Assembly (NCBI RefSeq): GCF_005502275.1
Contig: NZ_SWLZ01000019.1
Span: forward strand, 30,438 to 94,437
Source: Robertmurraya siralis
GTDB taxonomy: Bacteria > Bacillota > Bacilli > Bacillales > Cytobacillaceae
DNA length: 64,000 nt
Direction of reading: 5' to 3'
This document shows, piece by piece, positions 24,447 to 38,324 of this stretch. Both the position numbers and the translations under genes were made by a program. The notes under the pieces are model-generated. The model searched no databases. It saw only the letters and a program-made list of their open reading frames with translations, and was not told the origin of the DNA. The number at the start of each line of letters is the position of its first letter. Position 1 is the first letter of the stretch.

Positions 24447-24788
24447 TTATCCCTCCTTCTTTTCTGTTAATACGATTGTAATGTGGCTAGTGCGCTTGTT
24501 GATTGCACTTGCACGACCCATTGCACGTGGACGGAAACGTTTTAGAGTTGGTCCCTCGTCAACGAAAACTTCCGAAACTACAAGGCTATTAACGTCCATT
24601 TCGTAGTTATGCTCGGCATTTGCCATAGCAGAATTTAATAATTTTTCAACGATTGGAGAAGCAGCTTTTGGCGTATGTTTTAATATCGCTACTGCTTCAC
24701 CTACTTGCTTTCCTCGAATTAGATCTACAACTAAACGAGCTTTACGAGGCGCAATACGGACTGTTCTTGCAACAGCTTTTGCTTGCAT
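24447..24788 (-). CDS. rplV: 50S ribosomal protein L22
   Basis: A 113-aa protein that lines the exit tunnel. The loop with [18 protein letters not shown] is intact in length, with no duplication or deletion of the kind tied to macrolide resistance. The start at 24788 ([19 protein letters not shown]) is preferred over an in-frame start six codons earlier that overlaps rpsS. Confidence 0.97.
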   Translation of the reverse strand: MQAKAVARTVRIAPRKARLVVDLIRGKQVGEAVAILKHTPKAASPIVEKLLNSAMANAEHNYEMDVNSLVVSEVFVDEGPTLKRFRPRAMGRASAINKRTSHITIVLTEKKEG

Positions 24789-24805
24789 CTGAATGCCTCC
24801 TCTCA

Positions 24806-26002
<1,197 letters not shown>

Positions 26003-26006
26003 TCAA

Positions 26007-26291
26007 TTAAACCTCAAAGAATTCGATTTCTTTGCTGTCTGCAGTTAATTTAACGATGGCTTTACGACGTTTATTTGTGTAACCGCCAAATTTACCCATA
26101 CGCTTAAATTTACCTTTATAGTTTTGAACGTTTACTTTCTCAACTTTAACGCCGAAGATTTCTTCAACAGCATCTTTAACTTGAGTTTTATTCGCTCTAA
26201 CGTCAACTTCGAAAGTGTACTTTTTCTCAGTCATTAAATCAGTTGAACGTTCAGTGATAACGGGGCGCTTAATGATTTCGCGTGCATCCAT
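26007..26291 (-). CDS. rplW: 50S ribosomal protein L23
   Basis: A 94-aa protein at the exit tunnel that docks SRP and trigger factor. [17 protein letters not shown] and [16 protein letters not shown] are typical. The gene overlaps rplD by one base. Confidence 0.98.
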   Translation of the reverse strand: MDAREIIKRPVITERSTDLMTEKKYTFEVDVRANKTQVKDAVEEIFGVKVEKVNVQNYKGKFKRMGKFGGYTNKRRKAIVKLTADSKEIEFFEV

Positions 26292-26914
26292 TATGCAAGC
26301 ACCTCCTCTACTTTTTCAACCGCTGCTTTTGTCATGATTAACTTGTCATGACCTAAAACATCCAATACGTTGATTCCACTAGCAGTTACAACTGTTACAC
26401 CAGGGATGTTACGAGCAGATAATGCTACGTTTTCATCTAAATCAGCTGTAACAATAAGTGCTTTTGAATCAACAGAAAGACCTTTTAGGAAACCTTTGAA
26501 GTCTTTAGTTTTTGGAGTTTCGAAAGCAAGGCTTTCTAATACTAAAATGTTTTCTTCTACTACTTTAGAAGATAATGCCGATTTAATCGCTAAGCGACGA
26601 ACTTTTTTCGGTAATTTATAGCTATAGCTGCGAGGTACAGGACCGAATACAGTACCACCTCCGCGCCATTGTGGAGAACGGATCGAACCTTGACGTGCGC
26701 GACCAGTTCCTTTTTGACGCCATGGCTTACGACCACCGCCAGCTACTTCAGAACGGATTTTTGTTTTATGAGTTCCTTGACGTAAAGAAGCTCTTTGAGC
26801 TACAACAGCTTCAAATAACACATGGTTATTAGGCTCAATACCAAAGATGGAATCATTAAGCTCGATTTCACCAACTTGAGATCCAGCTTGGCTAAACAAT
26901 GTTACTTTTGGCAT
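26291..26914 (-). CDS. rplD: 50S ribosomal protein L4
   Basis: A 207-aa protein with the tunnel loop [20 protein letters not shown], whose Lys/Gly residues are those linked to macrolide action; the loop looks wild type. It follows rplC by 28 nt. Confidence 0.98.
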   Translation of the reverse strand: MPKVTLFSQAGSQVGEIELNDSIFGIEPNNHVLFEAVVAQRASLRQGTHKTKIRSEVAGGGRKPWRQKGTGRARQGSIRSPQWRGGGTVFGPVPRSYSYKLPKKVRRLAIKSALSSKVVEENILVLESLAFETPKTKDFKGFLKGLSVDSKALIVTADLDENVALSARNIPGVTVVTASGINVLDVLGHDKLIMTKAAVEKVEEVLA

Positions 26915-26942
26915 TCTTGTTTCCTCCTTTCTGCCTTAATGA

Positions 26943-27569
26943 TTATGCTTTAACCGCACTTTTGATTTTTAATAGAGCTTTTTTAGCTCCCGGTACGTTA
27001 CCTTTGATTAATAATAAGTTACGTTCAACGTCAACCTTTACAATTTCAAGGTTTTGTACAGTAATTTGCTCGCCACCCATACGACCTGGTAATGCTTTAC
27101 CTTTAAATACGCGGTTTGGAGCTACAGGACCCATAGAACCTGGGCGACGGTGATAACGAGAACCGTGTGCCATTGGTCCGCGAGATTGCCCGTGGCGCTT
27201 GATAGAGCCTTGGAAACCTTTACCCTTTGAGATTCCTGTTACATCTACGATATCGCCTTCAGCGAATACATCTACTTTGACTTCCTGACCAATCTCTAAC
27301 TCAGCTAAACCTTCCCCGCGGAATTCACGTACGAAGCGCTTAGGAGCAGTACTTGCCTTTGCGACATGTCCCTTTTCAGGTTTGTTTGATAGCTTTTCAC
27401 GCTTGTCATCAAAACCTAATTGCACAGATACATATCCGTCAGTTTCAACAGTTTTCTTTTGAAGAACTACGTTTGGAGCTGCTTCAACAACTGTTACCGG
27501 GATAAGATCACCATTTTCAGCAAATACTTGAGTCATACCGATTTTTCTTCCTAAGATTCCTTTGGTCAT
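26943..27569 (-). CDS. rplC: 50S ribosomal protein L3
   Basis: A 208-aa protein that nucleates 23S rRNA folding and reaches the peptidyl transferase centre with the [17 protein letters not shown] loop. The ATG at 27569 ([16 protein letters not shown]) is preferred: AGGAGGTG lies upstream, and the GTG three codons earlier abuts it. Confidence 0.97.
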   Translation of the reverse strand: MTKGILGRKIGMTQVFAENGDLIPVTVVEAAPNVVLQKKTVETDGYVSVQLGFDDKREKLSNKPEKGHVAKASTAPKRFVREFRGEGLAELEIGQEVKVDVFAEGDIVDVTGISKGKGFQGSIKRHGQSRGPMAHGSRYHRRPGSMGPVAPNRVFKGKALPGRMGGEQITVQNLEIVKVDVERNLLLIKGNVPGAKKALLKIKSAVKA

Positions 27570-27648
27570 TACAGTCACACCTCCTATTAATTATCATCTT
27601 TTATTTCATTGTTTGAAGTTTCAATGTTACATCTTTTATAGTTCAAAA

Positions 27649-27981
<333 letters not shown>

Positions 27982-28088
27982 TTAAAATAGACATTCTCCG
28001 TGAAAATTTCCCACACACTCGCCATGGCAAAGCGGCCGGGTGTGTCAGCAACCTTCCACATCATCGCAGTCAAAGACCAACATTGTCT

Positions 28089-28118
28089 ATTATACAATGA
28101 ATCATAAAGGAAATGCAA
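28089..28118 (-). promoter_or_regulatory. Sigma-A-type promoter, S10 operon, proximal
   Basis: On the minus strand TTGCAT (28113-28118), 18-bp spacer, TATAAT (28089-28094). A leader of about 125 nt to rpsJ follows. Confidence 0.65.
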
Positions 28119-28155
28119 TATTAAATTTCATTTCTTTATCAATCACACTTGTTCT

Positions 28156-28184
28156 ATTATATAGACTACCGCTGACGTTTTCAA
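28156..28184 (-). promoter_or_regulatory. Sigma-A-type promoter, S10 operon, distal
   Basis: On the minus strand TTGAAA (28179-28184), 17-bp spacer, TATAAT (28156-28161). With the proximal site it gives the S10 superoperon two start points. Confidence 0.7.
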
Positions 28185-28381
28185 GTACACGGGAAATAGT
28201 CGAACTATTAAATGAAAAGGACATCGAAATTAATTTAAGTTAAGAAAATATTAATGCTCTCCCAGCATTGATGAAATGGAAGATTGCTCTGGATCAGATT
28301 GATGGGGTTTTAGTTTCATTACGGGGACTTTGAACACCGCTGTTGTGGGTATGGTGGTTTTCTACGACTATAATCTTAAAA

Positions 28382-28423
28382 ATTATTTGCTCTTGAAAAA
28401 AACAACACGTTTTTTCCAAGAGC
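28382..28423 (-). terminator. Terminator of the nitroreductase gene
   Basis: GCTCTTG and CAAGAGC (28389-28395 with 28417-28423), extended inward by an A-run/T-run pairing. On the minus strand AAATAATTTTTAAG follows, a modest T-tract. The 200 bp between here and the distal S10 promoter hold nothing recognisable. Confidence 0.6.
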
Positions 28424-28453
28424 AGTATTTTAACTTGCTCCTATGTCATAAAA

Positions 28454-29071
28454 TTACTCATAGAATGTAGTAAAAGACTCCACCGGTACCCTTGATGTCC
28501 CGAAAGCTGGAGCTTGGGCTTTTCCGATAGCAATTAGCGTTATCGGAAATACATTTGCAGGTAAGTCAAAACGCTTAGCAAACTTTTCCTTATCAAAACC
28601 ACCCATTGTCACTGTATCGTATCCACGATCTTTTGCAAGTAGCATGAACTGCATAGCAAACGCACCAGCATCATAGGCAGCAATTAGCTTTCTTGTTTCT
28701 TCAGGAACGTTTGGATAAAAGTTTAACGTATTTTTAATGGTGTTATTGGCAATTTCTTGAGAAACATGACCTTCTGCTACATTTTGATTGAAAATCTCCT
28801 CTGCATTTTTGTATGCTTCTGAATCACTAAGAATAGCAACAACTGCAGAAGATTCTTCAATTTGAGCTTGGTTGTTTCCAATAGCACGCAGTTCTTTTTG
28901 CAATTCCTTATTTTTGATTACGATAACACGCCATGGCTGTAAATTACTTGAAGATGGAGCCTCTGAAGCAAGACGCAACAGCTTTTCAATCTCCTCTTTA
29001 GCAATGGTATAATTCGGATCGTAAGAGCGGACCGACTTACGTTGTTGTACAATTTCGTCAAGTTGTGACAT
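28454..29071 (-). CDS. Nitroreductase-family NAD(P)H oxidoreductase
   Basis: A 205-aa FMN-dependent enzyme of the group that includes B. subtilis YodC and YdgI. The flavin-binding N-terminus RKSVRSYDPNY, the stretch SEAPSSSNLQPWRVIV and the C-terminal TLIAIGKAQAPA are family hallmarks. Such enzymes reduce quinones or nitroaromatics. It is divergent from a DUF24/HxlR-type regulator across 121 bp with a perfect palindrome, so quinone- or disulfide-stress control like that of yodC by YodB is likely by analogy. In B. subtilis a different gene, ybaC, stands between the tuf and rpsJ genes. Confidence 0.88.
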   Translation of the reverse strand: MSQLDEIVQQRKSVRSYDPNYTIAKEEIEKLLRLASEAPSSSNLQPWRVIVIKNKELQKELRAIGNNQAQIEESSAVVAILSDSEAYKNAEEIFNQNVAEGHVSQEIANNTIKNTLNFYPNVPEETRKLIAAYDAGAFAMQFMLLAKDRGYDTVTMGGFDKEKFAKRFDLPANVFPITLIAIGKAQAPAFGTSRVPVESFTTFYE

Positions 29072-29108
29072 TATGATTTCCTCCTAAACTTACTATTCAT
29101 TAGCTTTA

Positions 29109-29131
29109 TTAACTTACCATTTGTAAGTTAA
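29109..29131. promoter_or_regulatory. Palindromic operator candidate in divergent promoter region
   Basis: TTAACTTAC (29109-29117), 5-nt spacer CATTT, GTAAGTTAA (29123-29131): a perfect 9-bp inverted repeat between the nitroreductase and HxlR-type genes. Likely the binding site of the HxlR-type protein, controlling both genes. Confidence 0.7.
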
Positions 29132-29192
29132 TGAGTCAAGGAGGAACTCTCATGTTATAATGCAAGTATTAATAAAACTAGGAGGAACATAA

Positions 29193-29561
29193 ATGGAATC
29201 ATCTCCAAACAACAACAGAACCCAACTGGATCAAAACGGACATCCTAGCAGTATTTGCGTTAACTATCAAAAAACTATTGAATTTATCGGTCAAAAATGG
29301 GTAGGGATGATCATTTATACTTTACTTGACGGACCTAAAAGATATTATGAATTAATGGAAATGATTGAAGGGATTTCGGACAGACTTCTCACCGAAAGAT
29401 TAAATGAATTAGTAAAAGAAGGACTTGTCAGAAAGAGTTATTTGGAGGGATCTTTAAAAAAGGTTCAATACGAGTTAACACCAAATGGGAAAGGATTGCA
29501 GGATATCATTTCCGCCATTCATAAATGGGTCGAACAAAAAGACATATTGAATAAACGATGA
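29193..29561 (+). CDS. HxlR/DUF24-family winged-helix regulator
   Basis: A 122-aa MarR-like regulator. The winged helix spans about residues 27-115: IEFIGQKWVGMIIYTLLDGP, then RYYELMEMIEGISDRLLTERL. A single Cys at position 22 just before the first helix matches the redox-sensing Cys of YodB/HypR-type members, which sense quinones or disulfide stress. The N-terminal 20 residues are longer than in YodB. AGGAGGAAC lies upstream. The likely target is the divergent nitroreductase gene. Confidence 0.87.
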   Translation: MESSPNNNRTQLDQNGHPSSICVNYQKTIEFIGQKWVGMIIYTLLDGPKRYYELMEMIEGISDRLLTERLNELVKEGLVRKSYLEGSLKKVQYELTPNGKGLQDIISAIHKWVEQKDILNKR

Positions 29562-29612
29562 AGCGTTAACTCTAGCCACAAATAATACTATTAAGAATAG
29601 AAGATAAATAAA

Positions 29613-29644
29613 AAAAGCAGATAGGTCGTCACCTATCTGCTTTT
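29613..29644. terminator. Bidirectional terminator between regulator and tuf
   Basis: AAAAGCAGATAGG (29613-29625) and CCTATCTGCTTTT (29632-29644), a 13-bp stem with runs of A and T on both sides. It can end the HxlR-type gene (plus) and tuf (minus). Confidence 0.85.
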
Positions 29645-29659
29645 AATATTGTCTAGCTA

Positions 29660-30847
29660 TTACTCAACAATCGCAGTAACAACACCAGAACCTACAGTAC
29701 GTCCGCCTTCACGGATTGAGAATCTAGTACCATCTTCAATTGCGATTGGAGAAATAAGCTCAACGTTCATTTCAATGTTATCTCCAGGCATAACCATTTC
29801 TACACCTTCTGGTAAATTAACAACACCAGTTACATCAGTTGTACGGAAGTAGAACTGAGGACGATAGTTTGAGAAGAATGGAGTATGACGTCCACCTTCG
29901 TCTTTAGATAATACGTAAACTTCAGCTTTAAATTTTGTGTGTGGTGTAATTGAACCTGGTTTAGCAAGTACTTGACCACGTTGGATTTCTTCACGAGCAA
30001 CCCCACGAAGAAGTGCTCCAATGTTGTCTCCAGCTTCAGCATAATCAAGAAGTTTACGGAACATTTCTACTCCAGTTACTGTAGTAGATTTTGGCTCTTC
30101 AGCAAGACCAATGATCTCAACCACGTCACCAACTTTAACTTGACCACGTTCAACACGGCCAGTAGCAACTGTTCCACGACCAGTGATAGAGAATACGTCC
30201 TCAACAGGCATCATGAATGGCTTATCAGTCTCACGAGTTGGATTTGGAACATATTCGTCAACAGCATTCATTAATTCAATGATTTTTTCTTCCCAAGCTG
30301 CATCTCCTTCAAGAGCTTTAAGAGCAGAACCCTTGATTACAGGAATATCATCACCAGGGAATTCATATTCTGATAATAGGTCACGAACTTCCATTTCTAC
30401 TAATTCAAGAAGTTCTTCGTCGTCTACCATATCACACTTGTTCATGAATACAACCAAGTGTGCAAGACCTACGTTACGAGAAAGTAGGATATGTTCACGA
30501 GTTTGTGGCATTGGACCATCAGCAGCAGATACTACTAAGATACCGCCGTCCATTTGAGCAGCACCAGTGATCATGTTCTTAACATAGTCAGCATGCCCTG
30601 GGCAGTCAACGTGTGCATAGTGACGGTTAGCTGTTTCATACTCAACGTGAGAAGTGTTGATTGTGATTCCACGCTCTTTTTCTTCTGGAGCGTTGTCGAT
30701 TTGATCATAGCCGCGTGCTTCACCGCCACCTGCTTTTGCAAGTACAGTTGTGATAGCAGCTGTTAAAGTTGTTTTACCATGGTCAACGTGACCAATAGTT
30801 CCGATATTAACGTGTGGTTTTGAACGGTCAAATTTTTCTTTAGCCAT
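29660..30847 (-). CDS. tuf: Elongation factor Tu
   Basis: A 395-aa GTPase that delivers aminoacyl-tRNA. G1 GHVDHGKT at residues 18-25, G2 Thr in [10 protein letters not shown]3 DCPGHADY, G4 NKCD, G5 SALK. Domains 2 and 3 follow. It is the last gene of the str operon, 120 nt after fusA, and seems to have an extra promoter at the fusA stop codon. Confidence 0.99.
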   Translation of the reverse strand: MAKEKFDRSKPHVNIGTIGHVDHGKTTLTAAITTVLAKAGGGEARGYDQIDNAPEEKERGITINTSHVEYETANRHYAHVDCPGHADYVKNMITGAAQMDGGILVVSAADGPMPQTREHILLSRNVGLAHLVVFMNKCDMVDDEELLELVEMEVRDLLSEYEFPGDDIPVIKGSALKALEGDAAWEEKIIELMNAVDEYVPNPTRETDKPFMMPVEDVFSITGRGTVATGRVERGQVKVGDVVEIIGLAEEPKSTTVTGVEMFRKLLDYAEAGDNIGALLRGVAREEIQRGQVLAKPGSITPHTKFKAEVYVLSKDEGGRHTPFFSNYRPQFYFRTTDVTGVVNLPEGVEMVMPGDNIEMNVELISPIAIEDGTRFSIREGGRTVGSGVVTAIVE

Positions 30848-30938
30848 TAGGAAAATCCTCCTTTAAATATAGAAAAGTTTAAGTATATGGATGCCGTAGG
30901 AAAAAGTTATTCCTTTCCTACAGCTTCGTACATAAGTA

Positions 30939-30967
30939 GTTATACTTTAAAGACAGGCGAAAATCAA
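30939..30967 (-). promoter_or_regulatory. Possible tuf promoter at the fusA 3' end
   Basis: On the minus strand TTGATT (30962-30967), 17-bp spacer, TATAAC (30939-30944), directly at the fusA stop. A hairpin (GTAGGAAA/TTTCCTAC, about 30895-30921) follows in the leader. Confidence 0.5.
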
Positions 30968-33046
30968 TTATTCACCTTTATTTTTCTTGATGATTTCTTC
31001 TGAAATTGATTTTGGCACTTCTTCGTAGTGGTCAAAGTGCATAGAGAATACTCCACGACCTTGAGTGCTTGAACGTAAAGTTGTTGCATAACCAAACATT
31101 TCAGAAAGTGGAACCATAGCACGGACAACTTGCGCATTACCACGAGCATCCATACCTTCAACACGTCCGCGACGGGAAGTGATGTTACCCATAATATCTC
31201 CCATGTATTCTTCAGGGATGATTACTTCAACTCTCATCACCGGCTCTAAAATAACAGGGTTACATTTTGATGCTGCATTTTTAAGGGCCATAGAAGCAGC
31301 GATTTTAAACGCCATTTCTGAAGAGTCGACATCATGGTATGAACCATCAAAAAGTCTTGCTTTAATATCTACTACTGGGTAGCCTGCAAGAAGTCCTCTT
31401 TCAAGAGCATCTTCAAGTCCAGCTTGAACAGCAGGGATGTATTCACGAGGAACGACACCACCGACGATACCATTTTCGAATTCGAAGCCTTTTCCTTCTT
31501 CGTTTGGTGAGAATTCGATCCAAACGTGTCCGTATTGTCCACGTCCACCTGATTGACGTGCGAACTTTCCTTCAACTTGAGCAGATGTACGGATTGTTTC
31601 GCGGTAAGCAACCTGTGGCGCACCAACATTAGCTTCAACTTTGAATTCACGCTTCATACGGTCTACAAGGATATCTAAGTGAAGCTCACCCATTCCAGCG
31701 ATGATAACCTGACCAGTCTCCTGGTTCGTATGCGCACGGAATGTAGGGTCTTCCTCTTGTAGTTTTTGAAGTGCCGTTGTCATCTTATCTTGGTCAGCTT
31801 TTGACTTAGGCTCGATTGACAATTCAATAACCGGCTCTGGGAATTCCATTGATTCAAGGATAACCGTTGCTTTTTCATCACATAAAGTGTCGCCTGTTGT
31901 TGTATCCTTTAAACCAACTGCAGCTGCGATATCTCCAGCGTATACCATTGAAATCTCTTCACGGCTATTCGCATGCATTTGTAGAATACGTCCTACGCGC
32001 TCACGCTTACCTTTTGTAGAGTTTTGTACATATGAGCCAGAGCTTAATGTACCAGAATATACGCGGAAGAATGTTAATTTACCAACATAAGGATCAGTCA
32101 TAACTTTAAATGCAAGTGCAGAGAACGGCTCGTTGTCGTCTGAATGACGTTCAACTACCTCATCACTATCAGGAAGTGTACCTTTAATAGAAGGAACATC
32201 TAATGGTGATGGAAGATAATCAATGACTGCATCTAGCATCTTTTGAACACCTTTGTTTTTGAAAGCAGAACCGCAAATAACTGGGTATAATTCAACATTA
32301 ACAGTACCTTTACGGATAGCAGCTTTTAACTCATCCGTAGTGATTTCCTCACCACCAAGGTATTTTTCCATTAAGTCTTCGTCAAGTTCTGACACTGCTT
32401 CAATTAACTTTTCACGGTATTCCTCAGCTTGATCCATATATTCAGCTGGGATTTCACGCTCTTCAATATCCGTTCCAAGGTCATTTCCGTAGAAAGTAGC
32501 TTTCATTTCTACAAGGTCAATGATTCCTTCGAACGCATCTTCTGCTCCAATTGGTAATTGGATTGCTACAGCGTTAGCTTGCAAGCGATCATGAAGAGTT
32601 TTTAAAGAATAAAGGAAGTCCGCACCTAGCTTATCCATTTTATTAACGAATACAACACGTGGAACTCCATAAGTTGTTGCTTGACGCCAAACTGTTTCTG
32701 TTTGTGGTTCAACACCAGACTGTGCATCAAGAACAGCTACCGCACCATCTAATACACGAAGAGAACGCTCAACTTCAACTGTGAAGTCTACGTGTCCCGG
32801 TGTGTCGATGATGTTAACGCGGTGACCTTTCCATTGTGCAGTTGTTGCTGCAGATGTAATTGTAATCCCACGTTCTTGCTCTTGCTCCATCCAGTCCATT
32901 TGAGACGCACCTTCATGTGTTTCACCGATCTTATGAATACGACCAGTATAATAGAGTACGCGCTCAGTTGTTGTTGTTTTACCAGCATCAATGTGAGCCA
33001 TGATACCGATATTGCGAGTATTTTCTAAGGAGAACTCTCTTGCCAT
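30968..33046 (-). CDS. fusA: Elongation factor G
   Basis: A 692-aa translocation GTPase with five domains. G1 AHIDAGKT near residue 17, G3 DTPGHVDF near 82, G4 NKMD near 136, domain IV near 480-600 with [11 protein letters not shown], domain V to the end. It follows rpsG by 46 nt. Confidence 0.99.
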   Translation of the reverse strand: MAREFSLENTRNIGIMAHIDAGKTTTTERVLYYTGRIHKIGETHEGASQMDWMEQEQERGITITSAATTAQWKGHRVNIIDTPGHVDFTVEVERSLRVLDGAVAVLDAQSGVEPQTETVWRQATTYGVPRVVFVNKMDKLGADFLYSLKTLHDRLQANAVAIQLPIGAEDAFEGIIDLVEMKATFYGNDLGTDIEEREIPAEYMDQAEEYREKLIEAVSELDEDLMEKYLGGEEITTDELKAAIRKGTVNVELYPVICGSAFKNKGVQKMLDAVIDYLPSPLDVPSIKGTLPDSDEVVERHSDDNEPFSALAFKVMTDPYVGKLTFFRVYSGTLSSGSYVQNSTKGKRERVGRILQMHANSREEISMVYAGDIAAAVGLKDTTTGDTLCDEKATVILESMEFPEPVIELSIEPKSKADQDKMTTALQKLQEEDPTFRAHTNQETGQVIIAGMGELHLDILVDRMKREFKVEANVGAPQVAYRETIRTSAQVEGKFARQSGGRGQYGHVWIEFSPNEEGKGFEFENGIVGGVVPREYIPAVQAGLEDALERGLLAGYPVVDIKARLFDGSYHDVDSSEMAFKIAASMALKNAASKCNPVILEPVMRVEVIIPEEYMGDIMGNITSRRGRVEGMDARGNAQVVRAMVPLSEMFGYATTLRSSTQGRGVFSMHFDHYEEVPKSISEEIIKKNKGE

Positions 33047-33092
33047 TCAGTTTTTCTCCTTCCATATGAGTGTATTTTTTATTAAAAAGAGA

Positions 33093-33587
<495 letters not shown>

Positions 33588-33601
33588 TTATTTTTAAGTT
33601 T

Positions 33602-34024
<423 letters not shown>

Positions 34025-34126
34025 TTATGTTTCCTCCCTTCACTTTTTCATTTAAGCCCACACATCCAGGTGGTTCATTTTGAAACAAAAAACAAAGTCC
34101 TTGCAGTTAATCTGCAAAAACAGTTT

Positions 34127-34375
34127 TTAATGGGTTATCGCAACGGTAGATGCGGCAACTTCTATGCCACAAGCTTTCCCTAGTGATTTCATAGAATCAA
34201 CATAGATTACCGGGGTGTTTGTTTCTTTAGCTGTACTTACAACTGAAGCTGTCACATGGGGATCAGCATCAGACGCCACTAGTACTTCTTTTACGTTTCC
34301 ATTCCTCAGCGCTTTTACCGTCTGCTTTGTTCCTACTATAATTTTTTTCGCCTGCAATACTTTTTCATAAGACAT
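34127..34375 (-). CDS. rplGB: L7Ae-family K-turn-binding protein
   Basis: An 82-aa protein of the L7Ae/L30e/YbxF family that binds kink-turn [21 protein letters not shown] and [19 protein letters not shown] match B. subtilis YbxF, which is found at the same place between rpoC and rpsL. A promoter stands 45 nt upstream of its start. Confidence 0.94.
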   Translation of the reverse strand: MSYEKVLQAKKIIVGTKQTVKALRNGNVKEVLVASDADPHVTASVVSTAKETNTPVIYVDSMKSLGKACGIEVAASTVAITH

Positions 34376-34419
34376 CGATCATATCCTCCAAAGTAACAGG
34401 TAATAGGAGCACCTTTGCT

Positions 34420-34448
34420 ATATTAGCATTTTCTAAAACCAATGTCAA
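34420..34448 (-). promoter_or_regulatory. Sigma-A-type promoter of the str operon
   Basis: On the minus strand TTGACA (34443-34448), 17-bp spacer, TAATAT (34420-34425). It comes after the rpoC terminator and would drive the K-turn protein, rpsL, rpsG, fusA and tuf. Confidence 0.72.
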
Positions 34449-34545
34449 TAAAAGTTTAAAAATTTTATTAGAAGTGGTTTGTCATTGTTAGTTTTTGCTC
34501 CGCTTCAACTCTTCCACTCACACAGCTATTTCAAAACCCATTCTA

Positions 34546-34583
34546 AAAATGCGGTACTCACCATTTGGTAAGCACCGCATTGT
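34546..34583 (-). terminator. Terminator-like hairpin after rpoC
   Basis: AATGCGGT-CTT pairs with AG-ACCGCATT over 34550-34583, followed on the minus strand by TTTTAGAATGGG. It lies 13 nt past the rpoC stop. Confidence 0.65.
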
Positions 34584-34595
34584 TCATTGTTAACT

Positions 34596-37500
34596 TTACT
34601 CAACTGTTACAACATCTTCAGATTCTTCGATTGCGGCAACTGGTTCCGCTTTACGGTAGCGTTGCATACCCGTACCGGCTGGAACAAGTTTACCAATAAT
34701 GACATTTTCCTTTAATCCTAGTAACTCATCACGTTTTCCTTTAATCGCAGCATCTGTAAGAACTCTTGTCGTTTCTTGGAAAGACGCAGCGGATAAGAAG
34801 GAATCTGTTTCAAGGGAAGCTTTCGTGATACCAAGCAATACTGGACGACCGGTTGCTGGTAATTTTCCTTCAAGCAAGGCTTTTTCGTTTGCATCTGTAA
34901 ATTGGTGAATATCGAGTAAGGAACCTGGTAAAACATCTGTTTCCCCTGCATCGACGACACGGATTTTGCGAAGCATTTGACGAACCATTACTTCCACGTG
35001 CTTATCGCCAATTTCAACCCCCTGCATTCGATATACCTTCTGTACTTCTTTAAGCAAGTACTCTTGAACAGCTGTTACATCCTTTACTTTAATAAGTTCT
35101 TTCGGATCGATTGAACCTTCTGTGAGTTCCTGACCTCGTTCTACACGATCATTAACAACAACCTTTAAGCGAGCAGTATAAGGAGCCGTGTACGTACGTG
35201 ATTCAATTTCCCCTTGAACAACGATCTCATGTTGGCGATCACGGCCTTCATTAATGCCGACGACAACACCTTCAATTTCAGATATAACCGCTTGACCTTT
35301 TGGATTACGTGCTTCAAAGATTTCTTGAATACGCGGTAGACCTTGTGTAATATCGTCTCCAGCAACCCCACCTGTGTGGAATGTACGCATTGTTAACTGT
35401 GTACCTGGCTCACCAATGGATTGAGCAGCGATAATACCAACCGCTTCACCCACTTCAACTTCTTGACCAGTTGCAAGGTTACGACCGTAGCATTTTTTAC
35501 ATACGCCGTGGCGAGTATTACATGTAAAGGCTGAGCGAATCCATACCTCTTCAATATTCGCTTCCGTAATCTCAGCAGCTAAATCTTCTGTGATTAATTC
35601 ATTTTCTGGAACAATTACTTCATTCGTTTCAGGGTGTTTAATCGCTCTTCTAGCATAACGACCGATTAGGCGCTCATCTAGAGATTCGATAATTTCTGTT
35701 CCATCACGTAATGCACTTACCAACAAGCCTCTATCTGTGCCACAATCATCTTCACGAACGATGACATCTTGAGCTACATCGACAAGACGGCGTGTTAAGT
35801 AACCAGAGTCAGCCGTTTTAAGTGCAGTATCTGCAAGACCTTTACGGGCACCGTGCGTAGAGATAAAGTACTCTAATACGGTCAAACCTTCACGGAAACT
35901 TGAGATAATCGGCAACTCAATGATACGTCCAGCCGGGTTCGCCATCAATCCACGCATACCAGCAAGCTGGGTGAAGTTTGATGCGTTACCACGGGCACCT
36001 GAGTCACTCATCATAAAGATTGGATTTGTCTTCTCTAATGATTTCATCAGTTTTGCTTGTATATTATCTTTCGCTGCACTCCAAATAGAGATTACCCGAT
36101 CGTAGCGCTCATCTTCCGTGATTAATCCACGTCTGAATTGCTTCATCACGTTATCTACTTTGCTTTGTGCTTCTTCGATAATTTCTTGCTTTTCTTTCAA
36201 TACAACGATATCTGCTACACCAACTGTGATACCAGCTTTTGTAGAATATTTGAAACCAAGATTCTTCATGCGGTCAAGCATTTTAGAGGTTTCAGTAATT
36301 TTGAATCGCTTAAATACTTCAGCAATGATATTCCCAAGAATTTTCTTCTTGAATGGGTCTACCAACGGTAAGCTTTTAATGATTTCTTTTACATCCGCAC
36401 CCTTTTCTACAAAGTATTTCTTCGGAGTTTCCTCTTCTAAATTACTTTTTGTAGGTTCATTAATGTAAGGGAATGATTCTGGTAAAATCTCATTAAAAAT
36501 CAGTTTACCTACTGTTGTAATAAGAAGCATATTATTTTGTTCTTCTGTAAATGTTTCGTTATTTAAAGATCCTGCATGAACAGCTACACGAGTATGCAGA
36601 TGAACATAACCGTTTTGGTAAGCAATTAATGCTTCATTTGTATCCTTAAAGACCATTCCTTCGCCAACAGCATTCTCACGTTCTAGTGTAAGGTAATAGT
36701 TACCAAGGACCATATCCTGCGATGGAGTAACAACCGGCTTCCCATCCTTAGGGTTGAGAATGTTTTGTGCTGCAAGCATAAGAAGTCTTGCTTCTGCTTG
36801 TGCTTCAGCAGATAACGGAACGTGTACTGCCATTTGGTCACCATCAAAGTCCGCATTGTATGCTGTACATACAAGTGGGTGAAGGCGAATAGCACGACCT
36901 TCTACAAGAGTTGGTTCAAAGGCCTGAATCCCAAGTCTGTGTAGAGTAGGGGCGCGGTTTAAAAGAACCGGATGCTCCTTAATGACATCTTCAAGCACAT
37001 CCCAAATCTCAGGAGATAAACGCTCGATTTTACGCTTTGCCGATTTGATATTATGAGCTAATCCTTTTTCAACAAGCTCCTTCATTACGAAAGGCTTAAA
37101 TAGTTCAATCGCCATTTCCTTCGGTAATCCGCATTGATACATCTTTAGGTTCGGTCCAACTACGATAACGGAACGTCCTGAATAGTCAACACGCTTACCA
37201 AGAAGGTTTTGACGGAAGCGTCCTTGTTTCCCTTTAAGCATATGTGAAAGAGATTTTAACGGACGATTACCCGGTCCAGTAACTGGGCGCCCACGACGAC
37301 CGTTATCAATTAATGCATCGACAGCTTCTTGAAGCATACGTTTTTCGTTTTGTACGATGATGCTTGGTGCTCCTAAATCTAATAGCCGCTTTAGGCGGTT
37401 ATTGCGGTTAATCACTCGACGATATAGATCATTTAAATCGGATGTCGCAAAACGTCCCCCATCCAATTGAACCATCGGGCGAAGCTCCGGTGGAATAACT

Positions 37501-38195
37501 GGAAGCACATCTAAAATCATCCAAGATGGCTCATTTCCTGAATTACGGAATGCTTCTAACACTTCAAGTCGTTTAATCGCTCTTGTACGACGTTGACCTT
37601 GAGCTGTTTTTAATTCTTCTTTTAAGAAATCAACTTCTTTATCGAGATCGATATCAGTCAAAAGCTTTTTAATCGATTCTGCACCCATAGAAGCTTGAAA
37701 TTTATTACCGTATTTATCACGATATGCACGGTATTCTTTCTCAGATAAAAGTTGTTTCTTTTCTAGCGGTGTGTCACCTGGTTCAGTAACCACATACGAA
37801 GCAAAATAAATGACTTCTTCTAAAGCACGTGGAGACATATCTAAAATTAATCCCATTCTGCTTGGGATTCCTTTGAAATACCAAATATGTGAGACAGGAG
37901 CAGCTAATTCAATATGTCCCATACGCTCACGACGAACCTTAGCTCTGGTAACTTCAACACCACAGCGGTCACAAACAACGCCTTTATAACGAACACGTTT
38001 GTATTTTCCGCAATGGCATTCCCAGTCCTTTTGTGGTCCAAAAATACGTTCGCAGAAAAGACCATCTTTTTCTGGTTTTAATGTACGATAGTTAATTGTT
38101 TCTGGTTTTTTCACTTCACCAAATGACCAAGAGCGAATTTTGTCGGGTGAAGCTAGACCGATCTTCATATACTCAAAATTATTGACATCCAGCAA
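34596..38195 (-). CDS. rpoC: RNA polymerase beta-prime subunit
   Basis: A 1199-aa catalytic subunit. The zinc ribbon CHCG...CDRC is at residues 60-78; the active-site Mg motif NADFDGDQM is near 445; a second zinc site lies around CGTDRG and [11 protein letters not shown] near 810-895. The start is a TTG at 38195 behind GGGAGG, as the family N-terminus [10 protein letters not shown] requires. It lies 129 nt after rpoB. Confidence 0.99.
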   Translation of the reverse strand: MLDVNNFEYMKIGLASPDKIRSWSFGEVKKPETINYRTLKPEKDGLFCERIFGPQKDWECHCGKYKRVRYKGVVCDRCGVEVTRAKVRRERMGHIELAAPVSHIWYFKGIPSRMGLILDMSPRALEEVIYFASYVVTEPGDTPLEKKQLLSEKEYRAYRDKYGNKFQASMGAESIKKLLTDIDLDKEVDFLKEELKTAQGQRRTRAIKRLEVLEAFRNSGNEPSWMILDVLPVIPPELRPMVQLDGGRFATSDLNDLYRRVINRNNRLKRLLDLGAPSIIVQNEKRMLQEAVDALIDNGRRGRPVTGPGNRPLKSLSHMLKGKQGRFRQNLLGKRVDYSGRSVIVVGPNLKMYQCGLPKEMAIELFKPFVMKELVEKGLAHNIKSAKRKIERLSPEIWDVLEDVIKEHPVLLNRAPTLHRLGIQAFEPTLVEGRAIRLHPLVCTAYNADFDGDQMAVHVPLSAEAQAEARLLMLAAQNILNPKDGKPVVTPSQDMVLGNYYLTLERENAVGEGMVFKDTNEALIAYQNGYVHLHTRVAVHAGSLNNETFTEEQNNMLLITTVGKLIFNEILPESFPYINEPTKSNLEEETPKKYFVEKGADVKEIIKSLPLVDPFKKKILGNIIAEVFKRFKITETSKMLDRMKNLGFKYSTKAGITVGVADIVVLKEKQEIIEEAQSKVDNVMKQFRRGLITEDERYDRVISIWSAAKDNIQAKLMKSLEKTNPIFMMSDSGARGNASNFTQLAGMRGLMANPAGRIIELPIISSFREGLTVLEYFISTHGARKGLADTALKTADSGYLTRRLVDVAQDVIVREDDCGTDRGLLVSALRDGTEIIESLDERLIGRYARRAIKHPETNEVIVPENELITEDLAAEITEANIEEVWIRSAFTCNTRHGVCKKCYGRNLATGQEVEVGEAVGIIAAQSIGEPGTQLTMRTFHTGGVAGDDITQGLPRIQEIFEARNPKGQAVISEIEGVVVGINEGRDRQHEIVVQGEIESRTYTAPYTARLKVVVNDRVERGQELTEGSIDPKELIKVKDVTAVQEYLLKEVQKVYRMQGVEIGDKHVEVMVRQMLRKIRVVDAGETDVLPGSLLDIHQFTDANEKALLEGKLPATGRPVLLGITKASLETDSFLSAASFQETTRVLTDAAIKGKRDELLGLKENVIIGKLVPAGTGMQRYRKAEPVAAIEESEDVVTVE

Positions 38196-38324
38196 GGGGC
38201 CTACCTCCCTTTTGATCTACAGGTTTTACCCTTTTTGCTAATCTATGATTACAATTTTCCGCAGTTTCCCCCCGTAACAACAGAGAGAAACTGCGCATGA
38301 TTTCATGAACTCGTACAGTGTAAG

